Positions 41,779 through 54,173 of a DNA stretch of 64,000 bases are shown here, one piece after another; within the stretch, counting starts at the first letter, position 1, and each line of letters opens with the position of its first letter. The stretch covers positions 310,001-374,000 of the forward strand of contig WIUZ02000023.1 in assembly GCA_015956445.1 (NCBI GenBank), in the 5' to 3' direction. The notes below the pieces were generated by a model. That model made no database searches. It saw only the letters and a program-made list of their open reading frames with translations, and had not been told where the DNA came from. The stretch is from Thelephora terrestris (Eukaryota > Basidiomycota > Agaricomycetes > Thelephorales > Thelephoraceae). Both the position numbers and the translations under genes were made by a program.

Positions 41779-43464
41779 ATGCTGCCGAGGAACCTTCTCT
41801 CGACCGTTGCCCGGTCTGCAGCCCGTCGTCGTTCTCAGTATGCTCCGTCCAGCACCCTCCGGATATACCCCGCTGGCAGCCATCGAGCGAACAATGCGCT
41901 GTTCATTAACGCAGCGGCGGCGCAGTTCCATTCCAGTGCACGTCGTCACAACGAACTCCCAAAATCTCCGTTCCAAACGTTCGTTGACGTGCTCAAGGAT
42001 GAACTGCGCAAGAACCGAGAGTTTGCCGAGAATGTAAAACAGCTCCAGGGGGATGTGGATAAATTCCAGGACTCGGAAGCTATGAAAAAGGCTAAAGATG
42101 CATACGAACGCGCCAGGGTGCGTTTTCTGCGCCCCGTGTACCGTGTTCTACTTGTCCGCTAACCTTTTTTGTTACAGCTTGCCTCCAGTATCAAGGAGAA
42201 CCCGAAATTACGCGCCGCGGCCGAAGAACTTCGCAAAGCGGGAGTTCAAGTCGGAGATGCCGTGTCGGAGGCTCTCAAATCCATGGAAGAGTCCGAAGTC
42301 ATGCGTGCTGTACGTCTCTGGAGTAATATCAACCCCTCGATGTTCCGGCTCAACTATCCCACGTACGGATAGATCTCACGTGCAACTGCCCGTGTATCTT
42401 CGACGATAGAGAAATCGACCGAACCTATCCGGAAAACCGCCGCTTACAAGAGCCTGGCAGATACTATCGTAGATGCTTTAGACGACAGCGGGACAGCCAA
42501 GCACGCTGGTTTTGAGGACAAGGAACTTCGAAGGCGTCGACGACAACTTCGATTGGCCAAGGCTGGACAGGAGGGCCGAGCAGGAAAGTTCGGTCGGGTG
42601 AAAGCCAACCCAGAGTGAGCAGAATTTGACGTTTCGACCTTATAACCCTTGATCAAATGTTCTCTCATCAGCGCCGGTTCCTCTGTGGTGGTCCACAATC
42701 TGTCTCCACGCCAACAAGCATGGGAGGAAATCAAATCCACAAATCCAGTCCTACGGAAATTTTCTGAATTCAAGCAAGCCTACGATGAGTCGGAAAATCC
42801 GCTCGTCTCCAGCATGCGGACTGTCACGGACACCATTGGCTCCTGGTTCGACGAGAATGAGACCGCGCAGGTGTTGAGGATGATGAAGAACTTGGACCCC
42901 GACTTCAACAGGGAGAGGTTTGAACGGGAACTCAGGGAGTACATTGTGCCAGAGGTCGTCGATGCATACTTGAGTGCGGATCGGGAGGCACTGAAGGCAT
43001 GGTGTGGTGAAGCTGTGAGCCCCTTCTTCTTCAAATCACCGCTTGGCAATGGAATTAACGAGTGTTTGGCAGACGTATAATGTCCTTTGGGCCACGATGG
43101 AGGTGTATCTCAGCAAAGGCCTTGTCAGCGCCAGCAAGGTCCTCGACATCAGACAGGTCGACGTGAGTCCACAGCGTGCCTTTCTCCGCTTCCACCCAAC
43201 CCATTCGATTTCCATTCACAGATCACCACTGGAAAGATGCTGGAGAATGAGGTACCGGTGTTCGTCGTAACGTTCGCGACGCAAGAAGTCCTCTGTTTCA
43301 AGAACGCTAAGACTGGTGAGGTCATCGTCGGTGCTGAAGACCGAGTGGAACAGTGTCATTATGCTGCCGTCATCACGAGGATCGAGGACGATATTGAGAA
43401 CGAACTGACGGCTGGATGGAAGATCATGGAGATGGCCAGGCGGTCGGCGAGGGCTTACCTGTAG
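41779..43464 (+). CDS. TIM44: TIM44, mitochondrial import motor anchor
   Basis: Peripheral matrix-side subunit that tethers mtHsp70 to the TIM23 channel. ATG at 41779 starts MLPRNLLSTVARSAARRR, a clear presequence. Next comes the charged helical region (FQTFVDVLKDELRKNREFAE; KDAYERAR then LASSIKENPKLRAAAEELRK), then KYKSLADTIVDALDD-type and RRRRQLRLAKAGQEG segments. The C-terminal Tim44 domain includes VVVHNLSPRQQAWEEIK, WFDENETAQVLRMMKNLDPD, EYIVPEVVDAYLSADRE and GAEDRVEQCHYAAVITR. Six or so introns of 50-60 bp, all keeping frame; stop ends at 43464. Length and domain order fit fungal TIM44. Confidence 0.95.
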
Positions 43465-44825
43465 AAAGTTCCCCTGGGCTGCTCTTCCTCGCCGGCCAGC
43501 CATTCGAGGGGTCACTTTGAATAAGTAGACTACAACTTTGCGAGTCTCACAGCTCCTAATCACGTATTTAGCATTAATTCGCACCGCTCATACATTCATC
43601 TAGATCTCAAGCCAACGTCAACAATCCAGAGGTTCACTTGGACTCACCTGCAAACACGAGCGACAACCTCTGGTAGCCCCAATCCGACAGCATAACGGAC
43701 CGTACAAGTGCATTTGATGCGTCAGTACTCAGCGCTCAGTAGCTGGCGATGGCACGATGCTGCCTGATTTTAGAATATTTTAATTGCCGGGGGGATTTCC
43801 CGCACAACGCACCACAGCAAGTGATGATAAAATCAAGGTCCAGGGCACTGTACCCCCGGGCCTAGCTCCAGGCCTCAACTCTTTGGAAGCCTGGACCGAG
43901 TTCGAATAAAAGGTTGTGCTCCGCCTGAGAGCAGTGGCATAGAGGCAGAAATTTCGCTATCCACTAAGGTTGCCGCTATGGTTCCGCCGAAAACCCTCCG
44001 GTCTTCGACTACCATTAAATTCGCGCACACCTGAGCGTGGTTTCTAGTGTGGATGGACACCCTGCGTGTAGTGCCCTAGATCCAACGAACAGAATACATT
44101 GTGCAGATCGGCTTGACACTATATCCGGTACACCACTAGCTCTGAGGGCGGCCAAGGACGAAAACGAGTGGTGTGTTAATTGACAGCCATTCGCGCGAGC
44201 CGGACAACCGGTGATTGTTTTTGTATTTCTTCAATTCAACCTTTCAACGAATCTTGAGCTCATGTTTACCCGTCGGATTTAGAGTACCATCTTGCCTGCT
44301 GGGAGCCTGAATTTGGAATCACAAGCCTCCTTGCCCGTGGGCTCAGATATCTTTGTTTTGTGGGCAACTTCCTCGTGGAGGCGACGACAATCACGCAACG
44401 GCTCTTGTAGACCATCTTCCGAACTTATAGTATCGATAAGACGAGTTTATTGAACCCAGCATACGCGACCTAACGCACTGAGGTTTGCCCTGAGACTCGA
44501 AGCTGAACTCAATTCCTACAATTCGTAATGGCACCGACTCGGATCTCTCGCACTCGCGAGGGCCGACTTTACTAACCTAAACCACTCCAAGAAATCACCG
44601 CGAGCAAAGACAAGCTAAGAAACGAAATTCCTATGGGCGTTTGCTTGTCCATGTTGCAAACAAACGGTTGCAACGGGAGTGGGGGCACTCCTTTGGCTGA
44701 TAATCCTTACACGAGCGTTAAGTCGTGTTCGCAGCCCTCTCCTTACGCTGGTCCTGGTATAGCATAACACCGTCGGGTCTTATTGAGGCATCTATTGTTA
44801 CATCGCCAAATACTCTGCTGTTTGA
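43465..44825. other. Intergenic, no gene seen
   Basis: About 1.36 kb between TIM44 and the convergent F-box-like gene. No long frame with coding character. Around 43840-43900 there is a G/C-rich stretch with short inverted repeats (CCAGGC/GCCTGG) but no tRNA fold. Confidence 0.5.
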
Positions 44826-46517
44826 TTACTCAAGAAGGATCGACGCCATGGCGCCTACGTCAAACGAACCTAGAACAAAACCAATGAGTGAGACGGTTGG
44901 TTCACATACCACATCCAGACTCACGACTTTACTCTCCTCGATAACCTCAAGAACGAGTTGTCCGACGAATGGGCGTAGGCGGGCAATCATCTGTGAAGCG
45001 AGCGAACGGTCAAGATTCAATACACGAAGCTGAAACACGCCCAGAGGCCTTTCAAGCCTCCATCTCGCGACCACACATGCCACAACGTCCGGGGTTACCC
45101 CTTCTTTCGTGGTCACTACCCGTAGGGTTCGAAGTGACTGACAAATAAGACCATTTTCCCCCGTCTGACACAATATGTCCCAGAACGCTGGCCAATCATG
45201 GACCGCGTCCTCCCCTGGCGCGTAAGATAGCACCTCGAGGTTGGGTAAGCGCCCCAGGATCTCCTTCAAAACCGCTGGCTGCATCACGAGCTCACAACCG
45301 AGGCTGATCTTCAAATGTCGAATCGACGGGCCTGCGCGATGGATCGCTTCTACCAACAGAAGGGTGAACGTCGTGTACGTGATATCGTTCGGACCGAGTA
45401 TCTCGGCCCACTCGTCTAGATATTGGATCTTCGTGCACCCTATCTCCAGTGCGGGACGGGATTCAATGACAGATACCCTCTGAAAAGATATTTGAGATGG
45501 TGCATCGAAGATGGGGGAGTTGGTCGGGCACAAAATGGAAAGTAGGCCCTCCAGTTCGTTCGGCGGGGTGTCTACTTTGAGAAGGACCTTCGCCGCGGGA
45601 GGGTATCGAATGTGCCTCAATAAATAAGCCACGTTGAGGGTCTTGTCGAACAGCGCGAGGCCCTCGAGGAAGGCGAGAACGACTGTCCGCGTGGGCCTGA
45701 CGTTCCGGAGAAATTCTTCGTCGTAACACTGGGGGAGAGCGAAGTGCAGAGAACAGCTCTCCAAACGAGGCGAGTGGGACAACACCTCGAGGAACGCGTC
45801 CATCGTGATTGAGATGGCGCCGGGGATGAACTTTCTGTAGTCCAGGTGAAGCGTGGACAATCCGTAGAAGATGTTCGACGTCCACGGAACGAAGACTTGT
45901 TGGAGATGAACTTCCTTCAGCGTGCGTTGGGTAATCGGGTTGATATTCCAAAGATCCGCGTCATCCTCGAGGGGAACCACGTCGCTTGTTACAAGGGCCC
46001 CGGATGCGAGCGTCAAGGTCTCCAATTTAGGCATGGGATAGTTGAAGATCCACCTCACAGCCAAGAATTCTCCGAAGGATCCGCAGAATTCTACAACTTC
46101 CAGCCGTGTGAGGTGAAGGTTTTGCATCCCCCTCCAGTAGTTCAGGCAGCGTAATATCCTTTCGTTACCCTCGGCATCTCCCTCCATGAAGTAGGGTACG
46201 ACAGAGATGGGATTGCCCTGACATCTTTCTAGGAAGAGGGGGCCGAGAGACCCGCGCATGCTGATAAACCCCCACAACTCCGGGATGCCAAACACGAGCG
46301 TGCGGAGGTGACGACATATGGAGGTGACAAGCTGGACGGCTTTCTGATAACCAGCGCCAGCCTTTATAACTTTACGGAGAATCGAGACGAGGATTTCAGT
46401 GGGGAGTCGGAGGATTGCCGCGTGCTGGCTGTTTCGAGGCCTGACAGCGGCGACCTCCATCGGGGACCAAGGTCCGACCTCCCCGTGGGGGATAAATGCC
46501 TGTAATATAGTGTTCAA
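44826..46517 (-). CDS. F-box-like/leucine-rich protein, intact copy
   Basis: A single-exon 563-codon gene. Residues about 33-50 (AAILRLPTEILVSILRKV) match the start of the F-box-like motif common in large basidiomycete families, which recruit substrates to SCF ubiquitin ligases. The rest is made of irregular leucine-rich units (LHLTRLEVVEFCGSFGEF; MPKLETLTLASG; SNIFYGLSTLHLDYRK; SPRLESCSLHFALPQC; PSIRHLKISLGCELVM; LPNLEVLSYAPGED). The C-terminus is hydrophobic (VSLIGFVLGSFDVGAM). The first ATG encodes MNTILQAFIPHGEVG; MEVAAVRPRNSQ further in is an alternative start that aligns better with the paralogue at 52548. Substrate unknown. Confidence 0.8.
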   Translation of the reverse strand: MNTILQAFIPHGEVGPWSPMEVAAVRPRNSQHAAILRLPTEILVSILRKVIKAGAGYQKAVQLVTSICRHLRTLVFGIPELWGFISMRGSLGPLFLERCQGNPISVVPYFMEGDAEGNERILRCLNYWRGMQNLHLTRLEVVEFCGSFGEFLAVRWIFNYPMPKLETLTLASGALVTSDVVPLEDDADLWNINPITQRTLKEVHLQQVFVPWTSNIFYGLSTLHLDYRKFIPGAISITMDAFLEVLSHSPRLESCSLHFALPQCYDEEFLRNVRPTRTVVLAFLEGLALFDKTLNVAYLLRHIRYPPAAKVLLKVDTPPNELEGLLSILCPTNSPIFDAPSQISFQRVSVIESRPALEIGCTKIQYLDEWAEILGPNDITYTTFTLLLVEAIHRAGPSIRHLKISLGCELVMQPAVLKEILGRLPNLEVLSYAPGEDAVHDWPAFWDILCQTGENGLICQSLRTLRVVTTKEGVTPDVVACVVARWRLERPLGVFQLRVLNLDRSLASQMIARLRPFVGQLVLEVIEESKVVSLDVVCEPTVSLIGFVLGSFDVGAMASILLE

Positions 46518-46958
46518 TAGCTGGATTGGATGCTAGAGCATTGACAACTGGTGTACCTGAGACATACGGAGGGGTGCGGTGGTGGTAGTGGCAGCGACAG
46601 GAGGAGAAAAGGCTAGAAAAAGTTGGGCCCCATTTCCGCAACACTGCGACACCTGGCACGGATCTCGGCGTCAATGCCCCACACCGCTTGACGTGAGTTT
46701 TGAAATTCGAATACAAGTTGGACTTCTGAACGCCCGGCTCGGATTTAGTGCGCTGTCCCCATAACGGAACTATTCCTCGTCGCCGTGGGACTCTCGATTT
46801 TTGCGCGGCCTCACTCGAGCTTTTTGTTTGCAAAACTCACTGGATGGTTTTCCAACGCGAAGGGTGAGAAGAATACATTACCCCGCCGTGTATTCGGGAA
46901 TAGCAGGACGCCAAATTGATGCACCAGGGGCCGCAACGAAGGCTTCATACAGGTAATC
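46518..46958. other. Intergenic upstream of F-box-like gene
   Basis: 441 bp between the F-box-like start and the 3' end of the SnoaL-like gene. No gene seen. Confidence 0.5.
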
Positions 46959-47583
46959 CTAAACCTTTTTCCCTCTCGCCTGGCGTTCGGCAACCTTCAC
47001 CATCGCCAACGAGTCCATGAACTCCAGCGTGGATATAAGCTTTGGAGCGCCGGTTTCGTCCTCGGTGAACTTGAACACGAACACGATTTCCACAGGGATA
47101 TTCTCTCCCCCGTCGTCAAACGTACATTGGGCCATGGTCTTAGTTGACATTATCAATAAACCAACCAACGCTACTCGGCAGTAGGATGGGACGCGGCTCA
47201 CATGCAGCGTGATAGAACCGGGGTTGTCAATAGTGTCGAGGATTTCGAACTGGAGTCGACAAGATAAGTTTGGCACGTGTACCGGACCGCTCCAGAAACA
47301 AATTCCTACCTTGAGAGACTTCAGTCTGGAGTTAATCGCGACAACGTGCGTTTTCCATTGATCCTTCGTGCGTCGGGGAGCCCCCAGTCTAGTCGAACAC
47401 CGCTCGAGGTCAGGACCGAGTTCACCCGTAGTCCAAGGACTAGGCCCCTGATGAGAGAGAAACGCACTGTGCGGGCAAGGCTTGATGCGTGAAATTATCA
47501 GCCATAAACGGAGTTGCAACCTCCGGGTTGCCTGTTTCTAACGCTTCCTTGAGCTTGTAGACAATATCGAGTTGGGCGGACAT
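46959..47583 (-). CDS. SnoaL/NTF2-like small protein
   Basis: A small spliced gene of the NTF2-like fold, common in fungi as short proteins of unknown role. Start at 47583: MSAQLDIVYKLKEALETGNP then EVATPFMADNFTHQALP, the typical helix-strand opening. Later exons hold TKDQWKTHVVAINSRLKSLK, LQFEILDTIDNPGSITLHV and TMAQCTFDDGGENIPVEIVF, a beta-strand-rich part, ending SLAMVKVAERQARGKKV. The family's hydrophobic pocket fold is inferred from this pattern; no catalytic residue can be assigned. Exact splice sites between the exons are uncertain. Confidence 0.65.
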
Positions 47584-49440
47584 GGTTTCAAGGTGGTTTG
47601 GAGGAAGGCGAGTTGTCAATAGAAACCGTATCTTTTTTTAATAGGGTCAGCGCTAGGCAGAGCGGTGATGGGGGGAGGTGGGCATCTGGGAGATCGGTGC
47701 CTGTCGAGATTATCAGGTTGAGAGATGGATAACCCCGTCCACCAATGATCTCTACCAGCGTCATCGTCAAGAGCTCGAAACAAGTCTGCTTGCGTTTTGG
47801 TTGGCGCAATGTTCTATCGATGATCTGTGCGAGTAAAATGCTGCCCAGAAATATCGGATTATCCGAGATCGACCCACTCGCGAGAGGCTAGAGGTGGACT
47901 TCATGAAAGGACTCGCGTCTCTGTATCAATTCCTTCACTCGACGCCTCACCACCCTCGGAGAAATATTTAGAAAATCTAACTGTCTTCAACCTCATCTTG
48001 TCTGCGGCATTCATTAGCATCCATTCGACAATTCCTCGTCTCACCGCCTTTTTCCGATCCTCCCAACTCTCACATATGAGTCCCAGCTACCCTCGTTCAT
48101 CTTGTGATAACCCACACACCCAACTCCGACTCCCTCAAAATCGTTTTCGTGACCGCAGTGGACCTTGGGATCGTATAGGTGATGGAGGTGAGCGCCGCAT
48201 ATGTGGGAGGCAAGAATTCGTGATCTGGAAGCCAACAGAAGGCGAACACAATCCAGACCCAAGAACCCCATTGGAACGAACAGAAAAGCCGGACCCGTCC
48301 TACTGCGCGAACCAAGATTCTTTCGTGATCCTGGAGTGCCTTGTTTGCATCCGTACCCAACCAATTTCGGTCCCTCAAAGTCTCCGCGTCAGGAGCGACC
48401 AGCCTCAGTTTCGATCTTGAAGGGGAGTACCTTCCCGTCTCATGGCAGGTGCGAGAGTTTTTTTCAAGTGGGACGGGGATGCTAGAGTCGCGAAAGGGGG
48501 TGCGGAAGTGATGAAATTCCTGGTGTACCGTGACGATTATCACGCGTTCACTCGGTGAGGATCTGTCCTCCCTCTCGATACACTCGATTGGTCTGTGGCC
48601 TCTAATTTTATGTGATAGAGAAACACCAGGGTGTGACCGGCTGTTCGGACGCAGCAATGCTAACGAGCTTCTTTCCCTTTCGGAAGGGCCCTGGCAGGTC
48701 ATCGGTGAGACTAGAAACCAGAGATGGGGTCAGTGCATCTCCCAGGGAAGACTTCCCGACGGTTTGTACTAGCGCCTCCGAAGGCCAAAGCGCTTTGGGA
48801 TTGTCGCGATTCCTAAAGTGCATAGCCGTCGCGAATCCCGAAAATTTCTTCCATCCGTGACCGCTGAAAGATCACCATCATTGTATTTCTCCTTTGTTTA
48901 ACCACCTGAATGGAATCCACGGATCACGCGAGCAAATTGCGATATTCGCGCCGCCTTTGATTTCAATCTCGGCCACGCCGTTTCAAAAAGATTTCGTCCG
49001 ACCTGTGGAAGTTCAGCCATGGGAAGCGCTACGCAACCGTCGCGATCGTCACAACTTTCGAACGGTTTGTGGTCGGAGATTCAAAGAATCCTGACCAAAC
49101 GAAAGGGCAGACAATGCCAGCAATGCCCCATGGTGTACCCACGGACCAACCGGGACGTGCGATATCCCGAAAGACGCCACGGGGAAGGGGCACCGTGCAA
49201 GCCAAGGGAAAGATTCCGATTGTCAATTGGTACTTCTTGACGTCCTAACGCCACAGTATGGTAGTAGTGCTGAGTGGCACAAATCGTCGACCAAACAAAG
49301 CAAAATTGTCGTTGTCCTGCATTATCGGAAGCTATTTAAGTCGAGGAGAGTTGGGGGGAAAGTCAATTCCTCACCCACCCAACTCCGTCCACTCAACGCT
49401 CAGCATACTTCACTCCTCATTCTCCCTCCAACCAGCATTC
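47584..49440. other. Gene-poor stretch, 1.86 kb
   Basis: Several overlapping frames around 47827-48702 on both strands lack motifs and splice support. I see no gene. The right end should hold the promoter of the gene at 49441. Confidence 0.45.
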
Positions 49441-50933
49441 ATGGCCTACCACAACAACCAAGAGGACCCTAGCTTCTACCCCACTTCGACCACGGAGTTT
49501 GGACCATACCCATCCCTACAAGAACCGCCGGCGGTTGACCTGTTCCATGGCCAGGGTCATGATATCCTTAGGGAACGCTGGGGTATGGCCCCTTGGGAAG
49601 GACCCTTACCCAGTCTGCCAACTAGCCTCCCTCAGGAGGCAAATTTTGGTAAGTGAAACTACAACCAATTTGTCAATCAGCGTCTGACACGCGTGTCTTT
49701 AGGATCGGTGGCCGGAGCCACCTCTGTTACAACTGGGCTTAGCGACTATGACCTGCCGCCGTGGATATATTGTGACCAGTGGCCTACCGTTCCCCAACGA
49801 CCTGAAGTCAACTTCCTCGACGCGGACGCTTCCTTCACTGAGAGCGCCGGTGGTTCGGGAGCGTTCGCTGCAATCCCCACTCCTAGTAGTGGTAAGTATC
49901 TTTTCCACTTTGCAACCTTAAGAAATTGAATACTCACCATGAACAGTGCCGTTCCACCACTGGGAGGAAAACCAGAACGAGCCCTCAACTAGCACGTTCG
50001 ACTGGGTGAGTGTGGGTTTAAACTATCTCTCTGGTGTTTCGTTGAAGCCTTCCCGCGACAGAACGTGAACACATCCAGTCAATCCGGTTTCGGTCCCGCT
50101 AGAACGGGACGCGTTTCATCAGGGCGATTCCAACCGTACAGGACATCCCGTGCCCATGAAAACGAGCACGGGAACACGGAGGTACATCAACCAACCGCTG
50201 TGCCTCCGCACGTCCTACACTTTGGCTTCCCGAAAACACAACCTACCGGGGGTACGATACCCGAGGCAACGGCCGACGCCGACAAAACGCAACCATTAAC
50301 AGAAGAAAAAGAGGTCCCGGTAAGCCACTTTTACCGTTCTCATATTCCTCGTGTGAACGATTGGTCATGCGGCATCAGGCACCGAAGCGAACCAGGCTTG
50401 CCAACGGCCAAGGGAAACCTCGTGAGGCCCGTAAGCGGGAACAGGCTGATAGCCGCGAGTTACGCAGCCTGATACAAAGGTGGAAGGGCCTCCAAACAAA
50501 GCCAAGCCTCGAGAGGGCTCTGTCCTGTAAGTAAACATTTCGTGGCAGGTAGAATGACGCACCTAACCCGGTTGGTCGCAATTCAGTCGCGGTTGAGTAC
50601 ATCCCGACGGTCCGGGCGGCGGTGTACCAGCTTCCACGCCTTGCAACGGGGGCAACCGAACCGTTACCAGAGAGCTCAAAGAGAGCCAGGAATGAGCGGA
50701 TAAGGAGGGATGCGGAACGCAGGCGGTACGAGGAGCTGAGCCGGTACTACCAACTGGACAGCAACTCTGGGGAAGAGGTGTGGAAGCGTCCGCCCTTACT
50801 CATGGAAGGTAAGCATTAGTCCAACCACTCATCACAATAACAACATTTACACTAACTTACATTCCTCTCAGTCCTGCAAGATCTGAAGGTCCGCCATCCC
50901 CCACCAGGCCTTGCCAACGCGCCAATTCCTTGA
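49441..50933 (+). CDS. Orphan protein with two bHLH-like modules
   Basis: ATG at 49441 starts MAYHNNQEDPSFYPTSTTEF. Five or six exons follow: a Pro/Ser/Trp-rich N-terminal half (DLPPWIYCDQWPTVPQRPEV; VPFHHWEENQNEPSTSTFDW), then EVP joined over a 59 bp intron to APKRTRLANGQGKPREARKR. The latter opens a basic stretch followed by ELRSLIQRWKGL, a loop, and LERALSFAVEYIPTVRAAV, which reads like a bHLH. After a short linker a second basic-helix follows (RARNERIRRDAERRRYEEL, SRYYQLD), a loop, and PLLMEVLQDLKVRHPP; stop TGA at 50931-50933. A DNA-binding or dimerising transcription-factor role is inferred from the basic-plus-amphipathic pattern. I know no family with this exact layout. Confidence 0.65.
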
Positions 50934-52547
50934 GCTTCGGCGCAGGCGGAGTGCTGTTACAGATAGATAGCAGACATGAGGACGTTGTTTAATTCATCTC
51001 ACCCTGTAGTTATCGTGTGCTGAATTGACCTAAGGGAACGTGGAAGATCTATAAGGTGACGCAGCCTCCCAGAATACCTGCATGTCTAAATGGCACCCCC
51101 TCGGTTTGCATCGGGCCTAGCGGACAAACATTGAATGGCGGATACCCAAATCTAGTAGACTTCGACAATGATCGCGACGCAATTGAAGCGATCCACGACA
51201 CCGTGGGTCATGTCAGCACCTGTCGAAGGACATAAGCAGGCAGAAGCCAATAGTACTGGTCGCGGAGGTGGTAGAGGGTGAAATCTGGAGGCAAAGTTCC
51301 CATGGCGAAGTGAAAGAGGATGATTACCAGCGTGGGAAACGGTAAATTTCCATGAATGAATGAAACAGTGGGAATCGGCGTTCCCCGAGGTTTCCGAGGC
51401 GTCCACGTTGAGAATGACTGTCTCTCCGCTAGCAGTACTGAGGAGCTGTTCGCAGGCAGCGCTGTGGCAACTTGATACAATCCCAGAGCGCTTTGATACG
51501 AAGACGAAACAGGTTATCGCTTTATGGGCCTCATCATTCTACCAACCGATCGCTTTCGGGGACCTCAGCTCAACTCGGTTCAGGGGTCAGGCCTATCAAA
51601 CCCCAAGAGTCCTTGTGAGATTATTGATATTCCCGGTGAGAGCAAGCGAAAAATATCACGAGAGTGTAACAAATAGCGACAAGAAAGGGACATGCGATGG
51701 TGAGGAGGGTTGGTAACAACAGTAAATATCAAGCAAAAGAACGAGCGAGTACGCGCGGTACGATATAGGCGACACCAAAACACAGTAGAGGTGAAGGGAA
51801 CGTGTGTACCAAAAAGGAATGGAAGGGGGATGCGAAGAGTATCACACCCACATCAAGAAAGGACTTCGCGTTGGGACGCGCACAACGCCCGAGGAGATGC
51901 GCTGACGGACGTGTAAGTTACTCGACCATGTGCGGGTGGGCTGGTTTACACATTGATTCCTCGTAAAGTTGAGATCTGCTCCTGAAGACAACCGATCTGT
52001 CCGGGGTAAACTCGGTCAGGCATAGTCTGGAATCCAGCCTCGAATTTAGAGGCGAGGAGGACGCGATTCGGAAGGGCACGATACCTAGGGGGACGACGCC
52101 TCTAGTCAGGCACGCGTCGTCGGAGTACTAAAGTAGTCCTGCATATACATAGCTGTGAACGCAACGGGATGAACAAAAAACAGTTCCACTTCCGACGATG
52201 ACGAGACGCCTGCTTGGCACGATCGTAAGGCTCGCCCGTACATAGTGGCGGGCCGCCTACAACCACTGCCGCTCCATGTATGGGCGCCTCCCACAAAGCC
52301 CACCTCGCTCCCTCGATCTGGGTCTAGCAGCTCCCTCAGCGTGGGACTCGCGAGCGTGAAACCCGTCTAGGAGTCAAGCTTCAAGGCGCTACGGACCAAC
52401 TCTTCCACCCTCTCGCCACCACAACTGCCATCATTCGGTCCCTCCATATGTCCCAGGTGAGCCAACTATAATTCCGCGTCAGCAATCGATGATAGCAATA
52501 CCGACCCGATGCTGTATATAGGAGCAGGCCCAACATACTATAAACCC
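50934..52547. other. Gene-poor stretch, 1.6 kb
   Basis: Short frames only (e.g. minus 51208-51480). No motif recognised. A TATATA at 52515-52520 lies 28 bp upstream of the ATG of the decayed F-box-like copy. Confidence 0.45.
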
Positions 52548-54056
52548 ATGGCCACCACGGAGATTGCCGCTGCCAGACTTCGACTCAACAGCCTTCACGC
52601 ACCGATCCTCCAGATCCCTAGCGAAATCCTCGTCTCGATCCTTCTCAGACTTATCAAGAAAAGCGCTACCCACGAGTGGGCCGTGCAGCTCATCATCTCC
52701 ATCTGTCATCACATCCGCACGCTCGCGTTCGACGCCTCCGAAACTATGGGGGTTTGTCAACATGGATTCATCCGTTGGCCCCACGTTTCTGGAACGATGC
52801 CGGTGGAATCCCGTTTCTTTCCATCATATCATCAAACTCAGCGATATGGGACCTCGAAGGGAGAACGAGGTCACTCGCCTATGTCGACCGTTGGAAATAT
52901 ATACCAAACCTCCACTTCACACGGCTTGAATCGATAGCATTCTCCGGGGACCGCGAAGACTTCGATGCCCTTTCGTGGACCTTCAATTATCATATGCCCA
53001 ACCTGGAGAGCTTGACACTTGTCTCAGGGTACATGGAAGCGGGAATCGTATTTGAATATGAGCCCGAGGAAGTGCTGGAGGTTTGGGAGGTAAACCCAAA
53101 CACTCAACGAACGCTCAAGGATGTTCTCCTCCAACAAATTTTCGCCCTGTGCGCCTCGAATATCTTCCACCTGGACTACAGAGGCTTCATCCCCGATGAA
53201 CTCGTTTCTCGAGGTATTATCTCAGTCTCCCCGCTTAAAGAAGTGCTTTCTGTACTTCGCTATTCCCCAATGTCACAATCAGGGGTTGCTACAAGACGCG
53301 AGACCCCACCGAGTCATCAGTTTTCCCCTCCTCCAGAAACTCACTTTGTTTGACAAGACTCTCAACGTGGCTTATCTCCTAAGACACCTCCACTTCCCTC
53401 CCACGACCAGAACCTTCCTGAAGTTGGACACCCCACCGGACCAACTGCATGGGTTGTTGTCCACATTTTTTCCTCCCAACTCATTCTCCATCGATGGCGC
53501 GACTCGGATAGCCCTCAACCAAAGTCTTGGTCACCAACGTCGTCCCGCGTTAAAGATCGGGTGTACGGATATTCGCTACCTGAAAGAACGTGGCGATTTC
53601 GTGGTTGCGCCCGACAACCCCGCGCAAATGACATTCGCCCTCCCGTTGGTCGAGGCGGTCCACCGCGTGGGGCAAAATACTCGGGCTTTGACCATTTGGC
53701 TAGATTGTGGGCTTGTAATGCGGCCCGAAGTATGGAGGGATCTGCTGGATCACCTCCCGTTCTGGAGCCTCTTGTGCCGAGTGGGGGGAGAGGGTCTCAT
53801 TTGCCCGTCTCTTAAAACCCTGTGGATCGACTCCATGCAAGGAATTCCCTCGGATCTTGTGCCTTGTTTGTCTTTGAGGTGTGAGTTGGGGAGACCGCTG
53901 GACGCGTTCCGCCTCGTCGTGAAGGGTTGTGGACTTTCGGATGCCCAGCAGGCCATCGCTCAACTCCGCCCCTTGGTCGGGCAGCTCACTTTCGAGGTCA
54001 TTGAAAGCGGACGGATCGTAAGTTTGGCATCTCGATACGTGAATTCATCTCGCTGA
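52548..54056 (+). pseudogene. F-box-like/leucine-rich protein, decayed inverted copy
   Basis: Paralogue of the gene at 44826-46517 on the opposite strand. From ATG 52548 it reads MATTEIAAARLRLNSLHAPI then LQIPSEILVSILLRLIKK. An extra base near 52740 shifts the frame before LWGFVNMDSSVGPTFLERC. The frame shifts again between about 52810 and 52860 before YIPNLHFTRLESIAFSG, and again near 53200 before LEVLSQSPRLKKCFLYFA. From there a long open stretch reaches the stop at 54056 (TLFDKTLNVAYLLRHLHFPP; WLDCGLVMRPEVWRDLLDHL). Compared with the intact copy about 20 residues are missing around 53755. At least three frame changes make introns an unlikely explanation. Confidence 0.82.
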
Positions 54057-54173
54057 TGCGTGTTCGAAGGTTTGTTTAGCGGAGCTCTGCCCGTGAAATC
54101 TCTTGGGACTGATCTCTCTCAAACCGATCTCGGTGGAGTGTATGCGTAGCTACCAAAATAATTTGCACCATGA

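Noticed and set aside
43860-43915. TAGCTCCAGG and GTTCGAATA resembling tRNA boxes A and B
   Set aside because: Spacing and stems do not allow a cloverleaf; short G/C inverted repeats explain the look.
47827-48702. Long frames on both strands (197 and 201 codons)
   Set aside because: They overlap in antisense, are of low-information composition and lack motifs; most likely chance in GC-balanced DNA.
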